Assembly: GCA_021794775.1 (NCBI GenBank)
Contig: JAJYQG010000146.1
Location: 1-6,589 of the forward strand
Length of the DNA: 6,589 bases
Source: Pseudomonadota bacterium
Lineage (GTDB): Bacteria; Pseudomonadota; Gammaproteobacteria; Burkholderiales; Ferrovaceae
Direction of reading: 5' to 3'
The position numbers and the translations under genes were made by a program. The notes below the pieces were generated by a model. That model searched no databases and was not told the origin of the DNA. It worked only from the letters and a program-made list of their open reading frames with translations. Below are positions 1 to 6,395 of the stretch, piece after piece; position 1 is the first letter of the stretch, and each line of letters opens with the position of its first letter.

Positions 1-1
1 G

Positions 2-748
2 TTGGGGGATGATAAAGCGGCGGGGTTGATTGAGCGCATTTTGCATGGGGGGGATACCAGTGGCATCGAAAGCCTCAAGTGGATGGATGCGCCCGGCATT
101 GCCGAACTGGTGGGCAATGAACATCCCCAGATCATCGCCACGATCCTGTCGCATCTGGAGCCCGATCAGTGTGCTGGAGTTCTCAATGCTTTGACCGAAC
201 GCACGCGCAACGATGTGGTGTTGCGCATCGCTACCCTGGATGGGGTTCAGCCCGTTGCCCTGAGGGAGCTCAACGATGTGTTGACCAAATTGTTGATGGG
301 AGCGGCCACCACCAAGAAACGCATCAAGGGCGGGACCAAGGTCACGGCAGAAATTCTCAACTATGTTGGGGGAACGACGGAGGCGTCGGTGATCGAGGCG
401 GTGCGTGCTTACGATCCCGAACTGGCTCAAAAGATTCTGGACGAAATGTTCGTCTTCGATAATCTGCTGGAGATTGACGATCGTGGCATCCAGTTGGTCT
501 TGCGCGAAGTTCAGTCTGAGTCGCTGATCGTGGCCCTGAAGGGCGCGAGCCCCGAACTGCGCGAGAAAGTGTTCAAAAACATGTCGCAGCGTGCAGCCGA
601 AATGATGCGCGAGGACCTCGAATCGAAAGGACCGGTGCGCGTCAGTGAAGTTGAAGCCGAACAGAAAGAAATCATCAAGATCGTGCGCCGCATGGCCGAT
701 GAAGGTCAGATCGCGTTGGGTGGCAAGGGCGATGACGCTTTTCTTTGA
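2..748 (+). CDS. fliG: Flagellar motor switch protein FliG, C-terminal part (5' end outside the window)
   Basis: FliG is the rotor protein of the C-ring. It sits under the MS-ring (FliF), binds FliM, and its C-terminal domain makes the charge contacts with stator MotA that give torque. The visible 248 residues hold the middle domain with the EHPQ motif (about residues 40-43), a Gly-Gly hinge (110-111), the MFVF motif (149-152) and the C-terminal torque domain. By alignment from memory to E. coli FliG, the torque residues fall at K180, R197, E204, D205 and R213 (E. coli K264, R281, D288, D289, R297). Asp288 is conservatively replaced by Glu. The constant offset of 84 indicates that about 84 N-terminal residues, including the FliF-binding domain, lie upstream. 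The TTG at position 2 is therefore just the window edge, not a real start. The stop is TGA at 746-748, 12 bases before fliH. Identification is very secure. Confidence 0.97.
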   Translation: MGDDKAAGLIERILHGGDTSGIESLKWMDAPGIAELVGNEHPQIIATILSHLEPDQCAGVLNALTERTRNDVVLRIATLDGVQPVALRELNDVLTKLLMGAATTKKRIKGGTKVTAEILNYVGGTTEASVIEAVRAYDPELAQKILDEMFVFDNLLEIDDRGIQLVLREVQSESLIVALKGASPELREKVFKNMSQRAAEMMREDLESKGPVRVSEVEAEQKEIIKIVRRMADEGQIALGGKGDDAFL

Positions 749-760
749 GAGGCATGAGCG

Positions 761-1417
761 ATGAATTATCAACGTTGGGAACTGCCGCGCTTCGACGCTC
801 CGCCCGAACGGCTCCCTGTTGCTGCCCCTCCCCCGGAAACCAAGGTTGTTGTGCCGCCAATATTGCCACCGCTTCCGACGGCGGCAGAGTTGGAACGCCT
901 TCATCAGCAGGCCGAAGAAGAAGGGCATCGCTCGGGCTATCAGATCGGTTACCAGGTGGGCTACGAAGAAGGGAAGCGGCAGGTGGTGCAGGAGGTGCAG
1001 CATCTGCAGGCCGTTCTGGAAAACCTTCAGAAGCATATTTCGGGAGTCGACGATGCGGTGGTGCAGGCTGTATTCGACCTGTCTCTGGAAGTAGCGCGCC
1101 AGATCGTACGCGAAACGATCAGGGCCAAGCCTGAGCAGCTTCTCGTGGTGATTCGGGAAGCCTTGGCCCTGTTGCCGCATTTCAATCAGTCGGCCCATGT
1201 GACTGTTCATCCCGAGGATATGGTGCTGGTACGCGCAGCCATGGGCGAGCAGCTGTCGCACAGCGGTTGGAAGTTGTTGGAAGATGCTTCCATGGAGCGC
1301 GGTGGATGCCGTTTGGATACGGCGCACAGTCAGATCGATGCCTCGGTCGGACATCGCTGGAAAACCGTGCTGGCGTCCTTGGGACGGGATGGGGAATGGT
1401 TGGAGAAAGGGTCGTGA
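761..1417 (+). CDS. fliH: Flagellar assembly protein FliH (negative regulator of the FliI export ATPase)
   Basis: FliH dimerises through its N-terminal half and binds the FliI N-terminus. It restrains ATPase activity and tethers the FliH2-FliI complex to FlhA and to FliN of the C-ring, in the cytoplasm at the flagellar base. The 218 residues show a conserved Trp near the N-terminus (W6, the type of residue known to anchor Salmonella FliH), a Pro-rich linker (about 14-39), then helix with glycines at 55, 59, 63, 67 and 71. These form four consecutive GxxxG steps, a hallmark of FliH. The C-terminal FliI-binding domain (about 95-205) ends in the conserved ERGGCRLDT and GHRW stretches (179-200). 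Length is normal for the family. The start at 761 is preceded by AGAGG at 748-752. An ATG at 754 is in another frame and is ignored. The stop overlaps the fliI start. Confidence 0.95.
   Translation: MNYQRWELPRFDAPPERLPVAAPPPETKVVVPPILPPLPTAAELERLHQQAEEEGHRSGYQIGYQVGYEEGKRQVVQEVQHLQAVLENLQKHISGVDDAVVQAVFDLSLEVARQIVRETIRAKPEQLLVVIREALALLPHFNQSAHVTVHPEDMVLVRAAMGEQLSHSGWKLLEDASMERGGCRLDTAHSQIDASVGHRWKTVLASLGRDGEWLEKGS
1402..1417 (+). promoter_or_regulatory. fliH stop / fliI start overlap with ribosome binding site
   Basis: GGAG at 1402-1405, within a purine-rich run to 1410, precedes a GTG at 1414-1416 that shares bases with the fliH TGA (1415-1417). This GTGA overlap decides the fliI start over the in-frame upstream ATGs at 1267 and 1396 and the downstream ATG at 1429. 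It suggests that ribosomes finishing fliH restart on fliI, keeping the two partners in step. The reading is inferred from spacing, not measured. Confidence 0.7.
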
Positions 1418-2835
1418 GCGATGTTGCGATGACGACGCCCTTGAGCTCGCGTTGGTGCGAGAGCCTGGCCCTGGCTCGGGAAACGGTGAAGCAAGTGACG
1501 GTGTTGCAAGTCAGTGGCCAGCTGGTTAAAGCTACGGGTCTGGTCATGGAGGCGGTAGGTTTGCGTTTGCCGGTGGGCAGCACCTGTGTGATCGAATTGC
1601 CCCAGCATCGCATCGAAGCGGAGGTGGTGGGTTTCTCCGGGGAGCGCTTGTTCATCATGCCGGAAAATGAAATTCATGGTTTGGTGCCTGGGGCAAGGGT
1701 GGTTCCGGCGGACGTACAGCCCAGTTTTATGCTGTTGGGCAAACGTCATGTTCCACGCCGTCGTTTGAGCGACCGTGTGCGCCATCTCCCGGTGGGCGAA
1801 TGCTTGCTCGGTCGTGTGGTGGATGGCGCGGGCCGCCCTCTGGACACCTTGGGCTCGCTGGATGGTGGCGCGCTGGCGCCCTTGCAGAGCCGCCCCATCA
1901 ATCCACTCGAACGGGCCCCGATCGACCTGCCGCTGGATGTGGGTGTGCGCGCCATCAATGCCTTGATGACGGTGGGACGTGGCCAGCGTATGGGGCTGTT
2001 TGCTGGCAGTGGTGTTGGCAAGAGTGTTTTGCTGGGCATGATGGCACGCTTCACATCAGCGGATGTGATTGTGGTGGGGCTGATCGGTGAGCGCGGGCGG
2101 GAAGTTCGCGAGTTCATCAACGACATTCTGGGTCGTGAGGGCATGGCCCGTGCCGTGGTGGTGGCAGCTCCTGCCGATACCAGTCCGTTGCTGCGTTTGC
2201 AGGGAGCGGCTTATGCCACCACCATTGCGGAATATTTTCGTGACCAGCATAAGAATGTCTTGTTGATTATGGATTCCCTGACGCGCTATGCCATGGCGCA
2301 GCGCGAGATAGCACTGGCGATTGGTGAGCCACCTGCCACCAAAGGTTATCCGCCTTCCGTGTTTGCCAAGTTGCCCAAGCTGGTGGAACGCGCGGGCAAT
2401 GGGGCCGATGATGGCGGGTCGATCACCGCGTTTTACACGGTGTTGACGGAAGGGGATGATCAACAGGACCCCATTGCGGACAGTGCGCGCGCTATTCTGG
2501 ATGGGCATATCGTGTTGTCACGTCGCTTGGCAGAGCAAGGACATTACCCCGCGATCGATGTCGAAGCTTCCATCAGTCGCGCCATGCACCAATTGGTATC
2601 TGGAGAGCATATGCGGCGCGTGCAGTACTTCAAACAGCTTTATGCGCACTATCAACGCAACCGCGATTTGATCAGCGTGGGGGCCTACGTTCATGGATCG
2701 GATCCCTTGCTGGATGAGGGAATACAGAGGTATCCTGCCATGGAGCGCTTTCTCGTCCAGGGCATAGAAGAGCGTGCTACGCTGGAGTCTTGCAGTCACG
2801 ATTTTGAGCAGTTTGACCGAGGCCTTTCATCATGA
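1414..2835 (+). CDS. fliI: Flagellum-specific ATPase FliI
   Basis: FliI is the hexameric ATPase of the flagellar type III export apparatus, homologous to F1 beta. It hydrolyses ATP and, with FliH and FliJ, delivers substrates and chaperones to FlhA/FlhB. Numbering from the GTG at 1414 gives 473 residues, typical for the family. Visible are the N-terminal beta-barrel (about 25-100), the Walker A loop AGSGVGKS (197-204), the catalytic Glu in GERGRE (E226), Walker [12 protein letters not shown] (281-291, D287), the [11 protein letters not shown] segment (313-323), and [10 protein letters not shown] (379-388), which fits the alpha/beta ATPase signature. The reading frame is open back to an ATG at 1267, but that would put over 50 codons inside fliH and the extra residues do not look like FliI. 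GTG 1414 overlaps the fliH stop as GTGA with GGAG at 1402-1405 upstream. ATG 1429 (468 residues) is the alternative start. Confidence 0.96.
   Translation: MSDVAMTTPLSSRWCESLALARETVKQVTVLQVSGQLVKATGLVMEAVGLRLPVGSTCVIELPQHRIEAEVVGFSGERLFIMPENEIHGLVPGARVVPADVQPSFMLLGKRHVPRRRLSDRVRHLPVGECLLGRVVDGAGRPLDTLGSLDGGALAPLQSRPINPLERAPIDLPLDVGVRAINALMTVGRGQRMGLFAGSGVGKSVLLGMMARFTSADVIVVGLIGERGREVREFINDILGREGMARAVVVAAPADTSPLLRLQGAAYATTIAEYFRDQHKNVLLIMDSLTRYAMAQREIALAIGEPPATKGYPPSVFAKLPKLVERAGNGADDGGSITAFYTVLTEGDDQQDPIADSARAILDGHIVLSRRLAEQGHYPAIDVEASISRAMHQLVSGEHMRRVQYFKQLYAHYQRNRDLISVGAYVHGSDPLLDEGIQRYPAMERFLVQGIEERATLESCSHDFEQFDRGLSS
2819..2835 (+). promoter_or_regulatory. fliI stop / fliJ start overlap with ribosome binding site
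   Basis: GAGG at 2819-2822 lies 9 bases before the fliJ ATG (2832-2834), which overlaps the fliI TGA (2833-2835) as ATGA. This is a standard arrangement for translational coupling between the export ATPase and its stalk protein. Confidence 0.75.
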
Positions 2836-3284
2836 CGCAACCGTTTCCATTGGAAATTCTGAAAGAGCTGTCCACGCTGCGCAACGACCAGGCAGCCCGG
2901 GCGTTGGGGTATACCAACCGCCGTTTTCAGCAAGAACGCGACAAGCTGGTCATGTTGCAAAACTTTCGCTCCGACTACGAGACGCGCTATGAGCAGGCCG
3001 GCCAGAAGGGTGAAAGCTACGATACCCTGATAAATTTCAGGAATTTCTTGGATCGCTTGGACGAAGCGGTTCGTCAGCAAGCTGCCGTTTTGGAGCAAAT
3101 GCAAGAACAGCTGCGACATAACCAGGCTGAGGTGCGCAAGACGTACCACCAGGTGCAATCGATGGAAGTGCTGGCCGATCGCCATGCTGATCGAGAGCAA
3201 CTCAAGGAAAATCGTCGGGAGCAGAAGACGACCGATGAGATGGTGAATCAGAATGTGCAGCGTCGCGTCATGGAAACCGACTGA
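2832..3284 (+). CDS. fliJ: Flagellar export protein FliJ
   Basis: FliJ is a small antiparallel coiled-coil protein that inserts into the centre of the FliI hexamer, like the gamma subunit of F1. It binds FlhA, coupling ATP hydrolysis to proton-driven export, and helps recycle chaperones. The 150 residues are almost wholly helical in character, rich in Gln, Glu, Arg and Lys with heptad-like spacing. They contain the family segments [15 protein letters not shown] (25-39), [13 protein letters not shown] (68-80) and a basic C-terminal helix with [10 protein letters not shown] (128-137). Length fits the family (about 145-155). The ATG at 2832 overlaps the fliI stop as ATGA, with GAGG at 2819-2822, so translation is probably coupled to fliI. 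Sequence conservation in FliJ is low, but position and architecture make the call safe. Confidence 0.92.
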   Translation: MTQPFPLEILKELSTLRNDQAARALGYTNRRFQQERDKLVMLQNFRSDYETRYEQAGQKGESYDTLINFRNFLDRLDEAVRQQAAVLEQMQEQLRHNQAEVRKTYHQVQSMEVLADRHADREQLKENRREQKTTDEMVNQNVQRRVMETD

Positions 3285-3286
3285 TC

Positions 3287-3299
3287 GGAGGAAAGCATG
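3287..3299 (+). promoter_or_regulatory. Ribosome binding site of fliK
   Basis: GGAGG at 3287-3291 is 5 bases from the ATG at 3297. It is one of the two strongest Shine-Dalgarno matches in the window (the other precedes fliN), and it supports independent initiation of fliK after the fliJ stop at 3282-3284. Confidence 0.8.
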
Positions 3300-4655
3300 C
3301 AACCGATACCCGTAGTGAAAAGCACGTCATTGACGCCCACCGCTTCAGCCAAGAATGCAGGCGGCAGCGGTTTTGCCGAGCTTCTGAGCCAGCAGTTGGC
3401 CGGCCCATCGGGTTTGCCACCGACGCAAAGTGTCGGCTCGGGGCATGGGGCATCCCCGGATGGGAAGACCGGATCTTCTCAAGGGGGAGGAAGCTCACCC
3501 TCCAGTGCGGCGTCAGCAGGTCAGCCTGCTTTGTCCTCCGCCTCGAACAAGCCAGTGTCGGGTTCCGGGGACGGAACGGTGTCCGTGGCGCGGCAGGGTG
3601 CCACCGCTTCGGGCCAGAATCCGGCCTCAAGTGGGGCAGAGAGCCAGAGTGCCACAAAGCCCATTTTGCCGTCCGTGGCGACTCCGGCTACCGCGACCCA
3701 GTCGGCTGCGTCGGTGATGCTGGCCAGCACGTCATCGTCTTCTGTGGGGCAGGGGACGGCCAATCTGGAGTCTCAGGAGACAACCAAAAAGCCTCAAGAT
3801 CCTGCCTCGGCGCAGCAAGCAGCCGTGGCAGGCTATATTCCCGCGGCAGCCTGGATGGTTCCTGCCTACGCTGCGGGGCCGAGCGGTTCGGGTGCGTTGG
3901 CCAAAGGGCCGGCCCCTCAAGTTGCCGGTGGAGTGGCGGGGTTTGGATCGTCGTCGGGCCAGGGGCAGCAGGGTGAGAAATCGGCCACGTTCCCACCCGC
4001 GGATGGGACGGCATTGCCTGCAGGAGCCTCGTCTGCCGCCATCGCGACGGCTCTGACAGCGGCTGCGGGCACGGAAGGTTTGACAACGGCTCAAGTTGAG
4101 CCAGGCACGACAGAGGGGCATAAGCCCGCGCTTGCTGCGCCATCTGCGGGCAATCCCTTGGCTTGGTCGGCGCTGACATTGTCTTCGACGGCACCCGCGA
4201 CGACCTCTTCCATGGCCCTTGCGACCCCCTTGGGGTCCACGGTCGCTTGGGGGCAGGAGTTGGGGCAGAAAGTGACATGGATGATTGCGCAAAATCAGAG
4301 CTCAGCAGAATTGCAGCTGAACCCGCCGGGTCTGGGACCGATGACGGTGGTGGTTCAGGTTGCGGGCAACCAGGCCAATGCTTTTTTCAGTTCGCCCCAT
4401 GCGGCGGTACGAGACGCGATTCAGCAGGCTTTGCCCCATCTGGCAGAACAGTTGGCCAGCAGTGGTCTGATGCTGGGGCAGTCCAGCGTCAGCGATCAGC
4501 GAGGCGGTTCTCAGGGGGGGGGAGGGCATTCATCGTACCGCTGGGGAGAGACGACGGCTTCGCGAAACAACGTGACTGAGGTATCCTCTGGCTTGTCTGC
4601 CTCTGTCCCGAAGGCAACACAGATACGGACGGGGCTGGTGGATACCTTTGCTTAA
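3297..4655 (+). CDS. fliK: Flagellar hook-length control protein FliK
   Basis: FliK is secreted through the growing hook, measures its length, and then touches FlhB so that export switches from hook to filament substrates. The 452-residue product has the expected two-part build. A long low-complexity N-terminal and middle region (about 1-310), rich in Ser, Ala, Gly, Pro, Thr and Gln, acts as secretion signal and ruler. A folded C-terminal switch domain (about 314-400) carries the hallmark AELQLNPPGLGPMTV (337-351). A helical segment with VRDAIQQALPHLAEQL (371-386) follows, then a Gly-rich tail with a G9 DNA tract and the ending LVDTFA common in betaproteobacterial-type FliK. The start at 3297 has a strong GGAGG at 3287-3291, with the fliJ stop 12 bases before. 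The N-terminal region diverges quickly between species, so only the C-terminus gives family evidence. Confidence 0.94.
   Translation: MQPIPVVKSTSLTPTASAKNAGGSGFAELLSQQLAGPSGLPPTQSVGSGHGASPDGKTGSSQGGGSSPSSAASAGQPALSSASNKPVSGSGDGTVSVARQGATASGQNPASSGAESQSATKPILPSVATPATATQSAASVMLASTSSSSVGQGTANLESQETTKKPQDPASAQQAAVAGYIPAAAWMVPAYAAGPSGSGALAKGPAPQVAGGVAGFGSSSGQGQQGEKSATFPPADGTALPAGASSAAIATALTAAAGTEGLTTAQVEPGTTEGHKPALAAPSAGNPLAWSALTLSSTAPATTSSMALATPLGSTVAWGQELGQKVTWMIAQNQSSAELQLNPPGLGPMTVVVQVAGNQANAFFSSPHAAVRDAIQQALPHLAEQLASSGLMLGQSSVSDQRGGSQGGGGHSSYRWGETTASRNNVTEVSSGLSASVPKATQIRTGLVDTFA
4514..4522 (+). repeat. G9 homopolymer in the 3' part of fliK
   Basis: Nine consecutive G encode part of a four-glycine stretch (residues 407-410) just after the folded switch domain of FliK. 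It is the longest homopolymer in the window. Gain or loss of one base would bring a stop at 4577-4579 or 4573-4575 respectively and remove about the last 30 residues. Confidence 0.85.
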
Positions 4656-4675
4656 CGTAACAGGATAGACGGATC

Positions 4676-5380
4676 ATGGCCAAAAAAGAGGAAAAAAAAG
4701 GACCTGAAGAAGGCGCTGGAGCGCCGGCAAAGTCCAAGAAAAAGCTGGTCATCATATTGGTGGTTGTTTTGCTCCTGCTTGGGGGTGGTGGAGGGGCAGC
4801 TTGGTTCTTTTTGGTGAAGAACAAGCCTCATCAGGATGAAAAAGCCAAAAAGAAAGAGGCCGAAGCCAGTGCTCCCGCGATTTTTGTGCCCCTTGAACGC
4901 TTTACTGTCAATTTGGTACAGGAGAATGGCGATCAGGTACTTCAGGTGGGACTGAGCCTTAAAACCTACGATCCCGAACTGGAAGAAAAGATCAAGAAAG
5001 AAACTCCTGAAATTCGCAGCAGACTGCTTGAACTGTTGTCGAGCAAGCGTGCTTCGCAACTTTCCACCGTGGAAGGCAAAAAGCGTCTGACGGCCGAGAT
5101 TTTGTATCTTGTGAATCGTTCGTTGGGTTTCAAAAAGCCAGCGCCGGCTGAGGTTGCTGCGCCCATCGCACCGCCCGCGGCATCGTCCCAGGATGCGGCG
5201 CCGGTGGCTGGTGGGCTGGCGGCTGCATTGCAGCAAGCGGCACCGCATCCGGAGGCTGCCGCCGAGCCGGCCAAGCCGGTATCCGTCACCGAGATTCTGC
5301 CTGAGAAGGGAAGCAAAGGTGAAGAGGAAGACCATGAGGGGGTGGTGGATGTGCTGTACACGGATTTTATCATCCAGTGA
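4676..5380 (+). CDS. fliL: Flagellar basal body-associated protein FliL, with an extended C-terminal insertion
   Basis: FliL is a single-pass inner-membrane protein whose periplasmic domain associates with MotAB stators and supports torque or swarming. The 234 residues show a short Lys/Glu-rich cytoplasmic tail (1-23), one transmembrane segment (about 24-47, Leu/Val then a G5 run and AAWFFLV), a charged linker (48-66), and the periplasmic core with FVPLERFTVNL (70-80) and LQVGLSLKTYDPEL (89-102). The helix with TPEIRSRLLELLSSK (110-124) and the C-terminal strand VVDVLYTDFIIQ (223-234) follow. Typical FliL is about 150-180 residues. The extra length is an Ala/Pro-rich then acidic stretch at about 153-218, just before the last strand. 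The ATG at 4676 has AGGA at 4662-4665. The gap to fliK is 20 bases, and fliM follows after 3 bases. The first codons include an A8 tract. Confidence 0.94.
   Translation: MAKKEEKKGPEEGAGAPAKSKKKLVIILVVVLLLLGGGGGAAWFFLVKNKPHQDEKAKKKEAEASAPAIFVPLERFTVNLVQENGDQVLQVGLSLKTYDPELEEKIKKETPEIRSRLLELLSSKRASQLSTVEGKKRLTAEILYLVNRSLGFKKPAPAEVAAPIAPPAASSQDAAPVAGGLAAALQQAAPHPEAAAEPAKPVSVTEILPEKGSKGEEEDHEGVVDVLYTDFIIQ
4692..4725 (+). other. A8 tract followed by a GC-rich hairpin at the start of fliL
   Basis: An uninterrupted run of eight A lies at 4692-4699, in frame as GAA AAA AAA. Twelve bases after it, GGCGCT (4712-4717) and AGCGCC (4720-4725) are perfect inverted repeats. Realistically this folds as a 5-bp GC stem with a 4-base loop. 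The arrangement resembles a slippery site with a downstream structure. The lysines may equally just be the cytoplasmic positive charge of FliL, and nothing shows that slippage happens. Confidence 0.4.
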
Positions 5381-5383
5381 TCG

Positions 5384-6388
5384 ATGGCCATGAGCGAATT
5401 TCTTTCTCAAGAAGAAGTGGATTCCCTGCTGCGCGGGGTTACAGGGGAAGATGAGCAGGAGCAGGAGGCAGATGGCGGTGCGTCGGGGAACGGACCGCGC
5501 GCCTACAATCTGGGCAAGCAAGAGCGCATCGTGCGTGGTCGCATGCCGACGATGGAGATCATCAACGAGCGTTTCACCCGCTTGTTTCGCATCGAGTTGT
5601 TCAATCTGGTCAGGCGTGCGGCAGACGTTTCCGTAGGGCAGCTGACGGTGGTCAAGTTCAGCGAGTTTATCCGCAACCTGCAGGTTCCCGCCAACATCAA
5701 CCTGGTTCAGGCCAAGCCCTTGCGGGGTAATGCGTTGTTCGTGTTCGATCCCGATCTGATTTTTCTGGTGGTGGACAACCTGTTTGGCAGTGATGGTCGG
5801 TTCCACACCCGGGTTGAAGGGCGCGAATTCACCCAGACCGAGCATCGCATCATTCAAAAGATGCTGGAGGCGTTGTTTGCTGCCTATGAAAAATCCTGGG
5901 AAGGGGTTTATCCGCTGGAGTTCCAGTTTGTGCGTTCTGAGTTGAATCCCCAATTTGCCAACATTGCGACCCCCAATGAGGTGGTGGTGGCGAGCAGTTT
6001 CGAGATTGAGTTTGGCGGGGGGGGCGGTGGAGGCGTGCACATCTGCATGCCTTATTCCATGATCGAACCCATACGGGAATTGTTGTACAGCTCGATGCAA
6101 GGGGACCATCTGGCGGTGGATCGACGTTGGATGCAGATGTTATCGCGTCAGGTCCAATCGGCTGAAATCGAGTTGGTGGTCGAATTGGCCCAAGCTCGCC
6201 TGACGGTCGAACAATTGCTCAATTTGAAGCCCGGCGATGTGGTTCCTGTCGAGATGGCCGATGTGGTCTGTGGCAAGGTTGATGCGGTGCCGGTGATGGA
6301 ATGCCGTTATGGCGTTTTTAACAATCAATACGCCTTGAAGGTTGAACGTCTTCTGTCCACGTCGGACGGGTTCGGTTTAAAGGAGTGA
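5384..6388 (+). CDS. fliM: Flagellar motor switch protein FliM
   Basis: FliM is the middle component of the C-ring. Its N-terminal peptide captures phosphorylated CheY, its central CheC-like domain binds FliG, and its C-terminal SpoA domain binds FliN, setting rotation direction. The 334 residues (E. coli FliM is also about 334) show the CheY-binding peptide LSQEEVDSLL (7-16), an acidic linker, and the start of the central domain with MEIINERFTRLFRIELFN (57-74). They also show VDNLFGSDGRF (130-140), VEGREFTQTEHR (144-155), a seven-glycine loop (211-217), ICMPYSMIEPIRELL (220-234), and the SpoA domain with LKPGDVVPVE (281-290) and NNQYALKVERL (313-323). The FliG-binding loop reads GSDG rather than the usual GGxG. 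Two in-frame ATGs exist, at 5384 and 5390. The second gives MSEFLSQEEVD, a more usual FliM beginning. Neither has a strong Shine-Dalgarno site, so coupling to fliL termination is likely. Confidence 0.96.
   Translation: MAMSEFLSQEEVDSLLRGVTGEDEQEQEADGGASGNGPRAYNLGKQERIVRGRMPTMEIINERFTRLFRIELFNLVRRAADVSVGQLTVVKFSEFIRNLQVPANINLVQAKPLRGNALFVFDPDLIFLVVDNLFGSDGRFHTRVEGREFTQTEHRIIQKMLEALFAAYEKSWEGVYPLEFQFVRSELNPQFANIATPNEVVVASSFEIEFGGGGGGGVHICMPYSMIEPIRELLYSSMQGDHLAVDRRWMQMLSRQVQSAEIELVVELAQARLTVEQLLNLKPGDVVPVEMADVVCGKVDAVPVMECRYGVFNNQYALKVERLLSTSDGFGLKE
6017..6024 (+). repeat. G8 homopolymer in fliM
   Basis: Eight consecutive G encode part of the seven-glycine loop (residues 211-217) in the central domain of FliM. 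A one-base slip here would remove the FliN-binding SpoA domain. Glycine-rich loops at this point are common in FliM, so the tract may only reflect the protein. Confidence 0.8.
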
Positions 6389-6395
6389 AGCGATG
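6380..6395 (+). promoter_or_regulatory. Ribosome binding site of fliN
   Basis: AAGGAG at 6380-6385 lies inside the last codons of fliM and 7 bases before the ATG at 6393 (10 before the ATG at 6396). The strong match fits the need for more FliN than FliM in the C-ring, but that link is inference. Confidence 0.75.

Noticed and set aside
745..1134. A 129-codon plus-strand frame overlapping the start of fliH
   Set aside because: It is the +1/-1 shadow of fliH. Its Arg/Gly/Ser/Ala-rich product has no motif, while the fliH frame has the GxxxG and ERGG signatures.
1267..1413. Upstream extension of the fliI frame to ATG 1267 (or ATG 1396)
   Set aside because: The added residues lie inside fliH and do not resemble a FliI N-terminus. 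The GTG at 1414 with its overlap and upstream GGAG gives a normal-length protein.
4560..4675. A possible internal promoter before fliL, where enteric bacteria start a separate fliL operon
   Set aside because: I looked for sigma-54 GG-N10-GC, sigma-28 and sigma-70 patterns. The nearest GG...GC pair (4637-4651) has an 11-base spacing, and TATCCT near 4580 has no -35 partner. Nothing is strong enough to call.
410..4982. A 16-base identical stretch shared by fliG (410-425) and fliL (4967-4982), both encoding YDPEL
   Set aside because: It is a single short match in unrelated folds, using preferred codons for the same five residues. There is no wider similarity, so it is best read as coincidence.
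4652..6109. A 485-codon open frame on the minus strand across fliL and most of fliM
   Set aside because: It lies wholly opposite two well-conserved flagellar genes, has no recognisable domain, and is rich in His, Gln, Arg and Leu as expected from the complement of the sense codons. Its length follows from codon bias in the sense strand.
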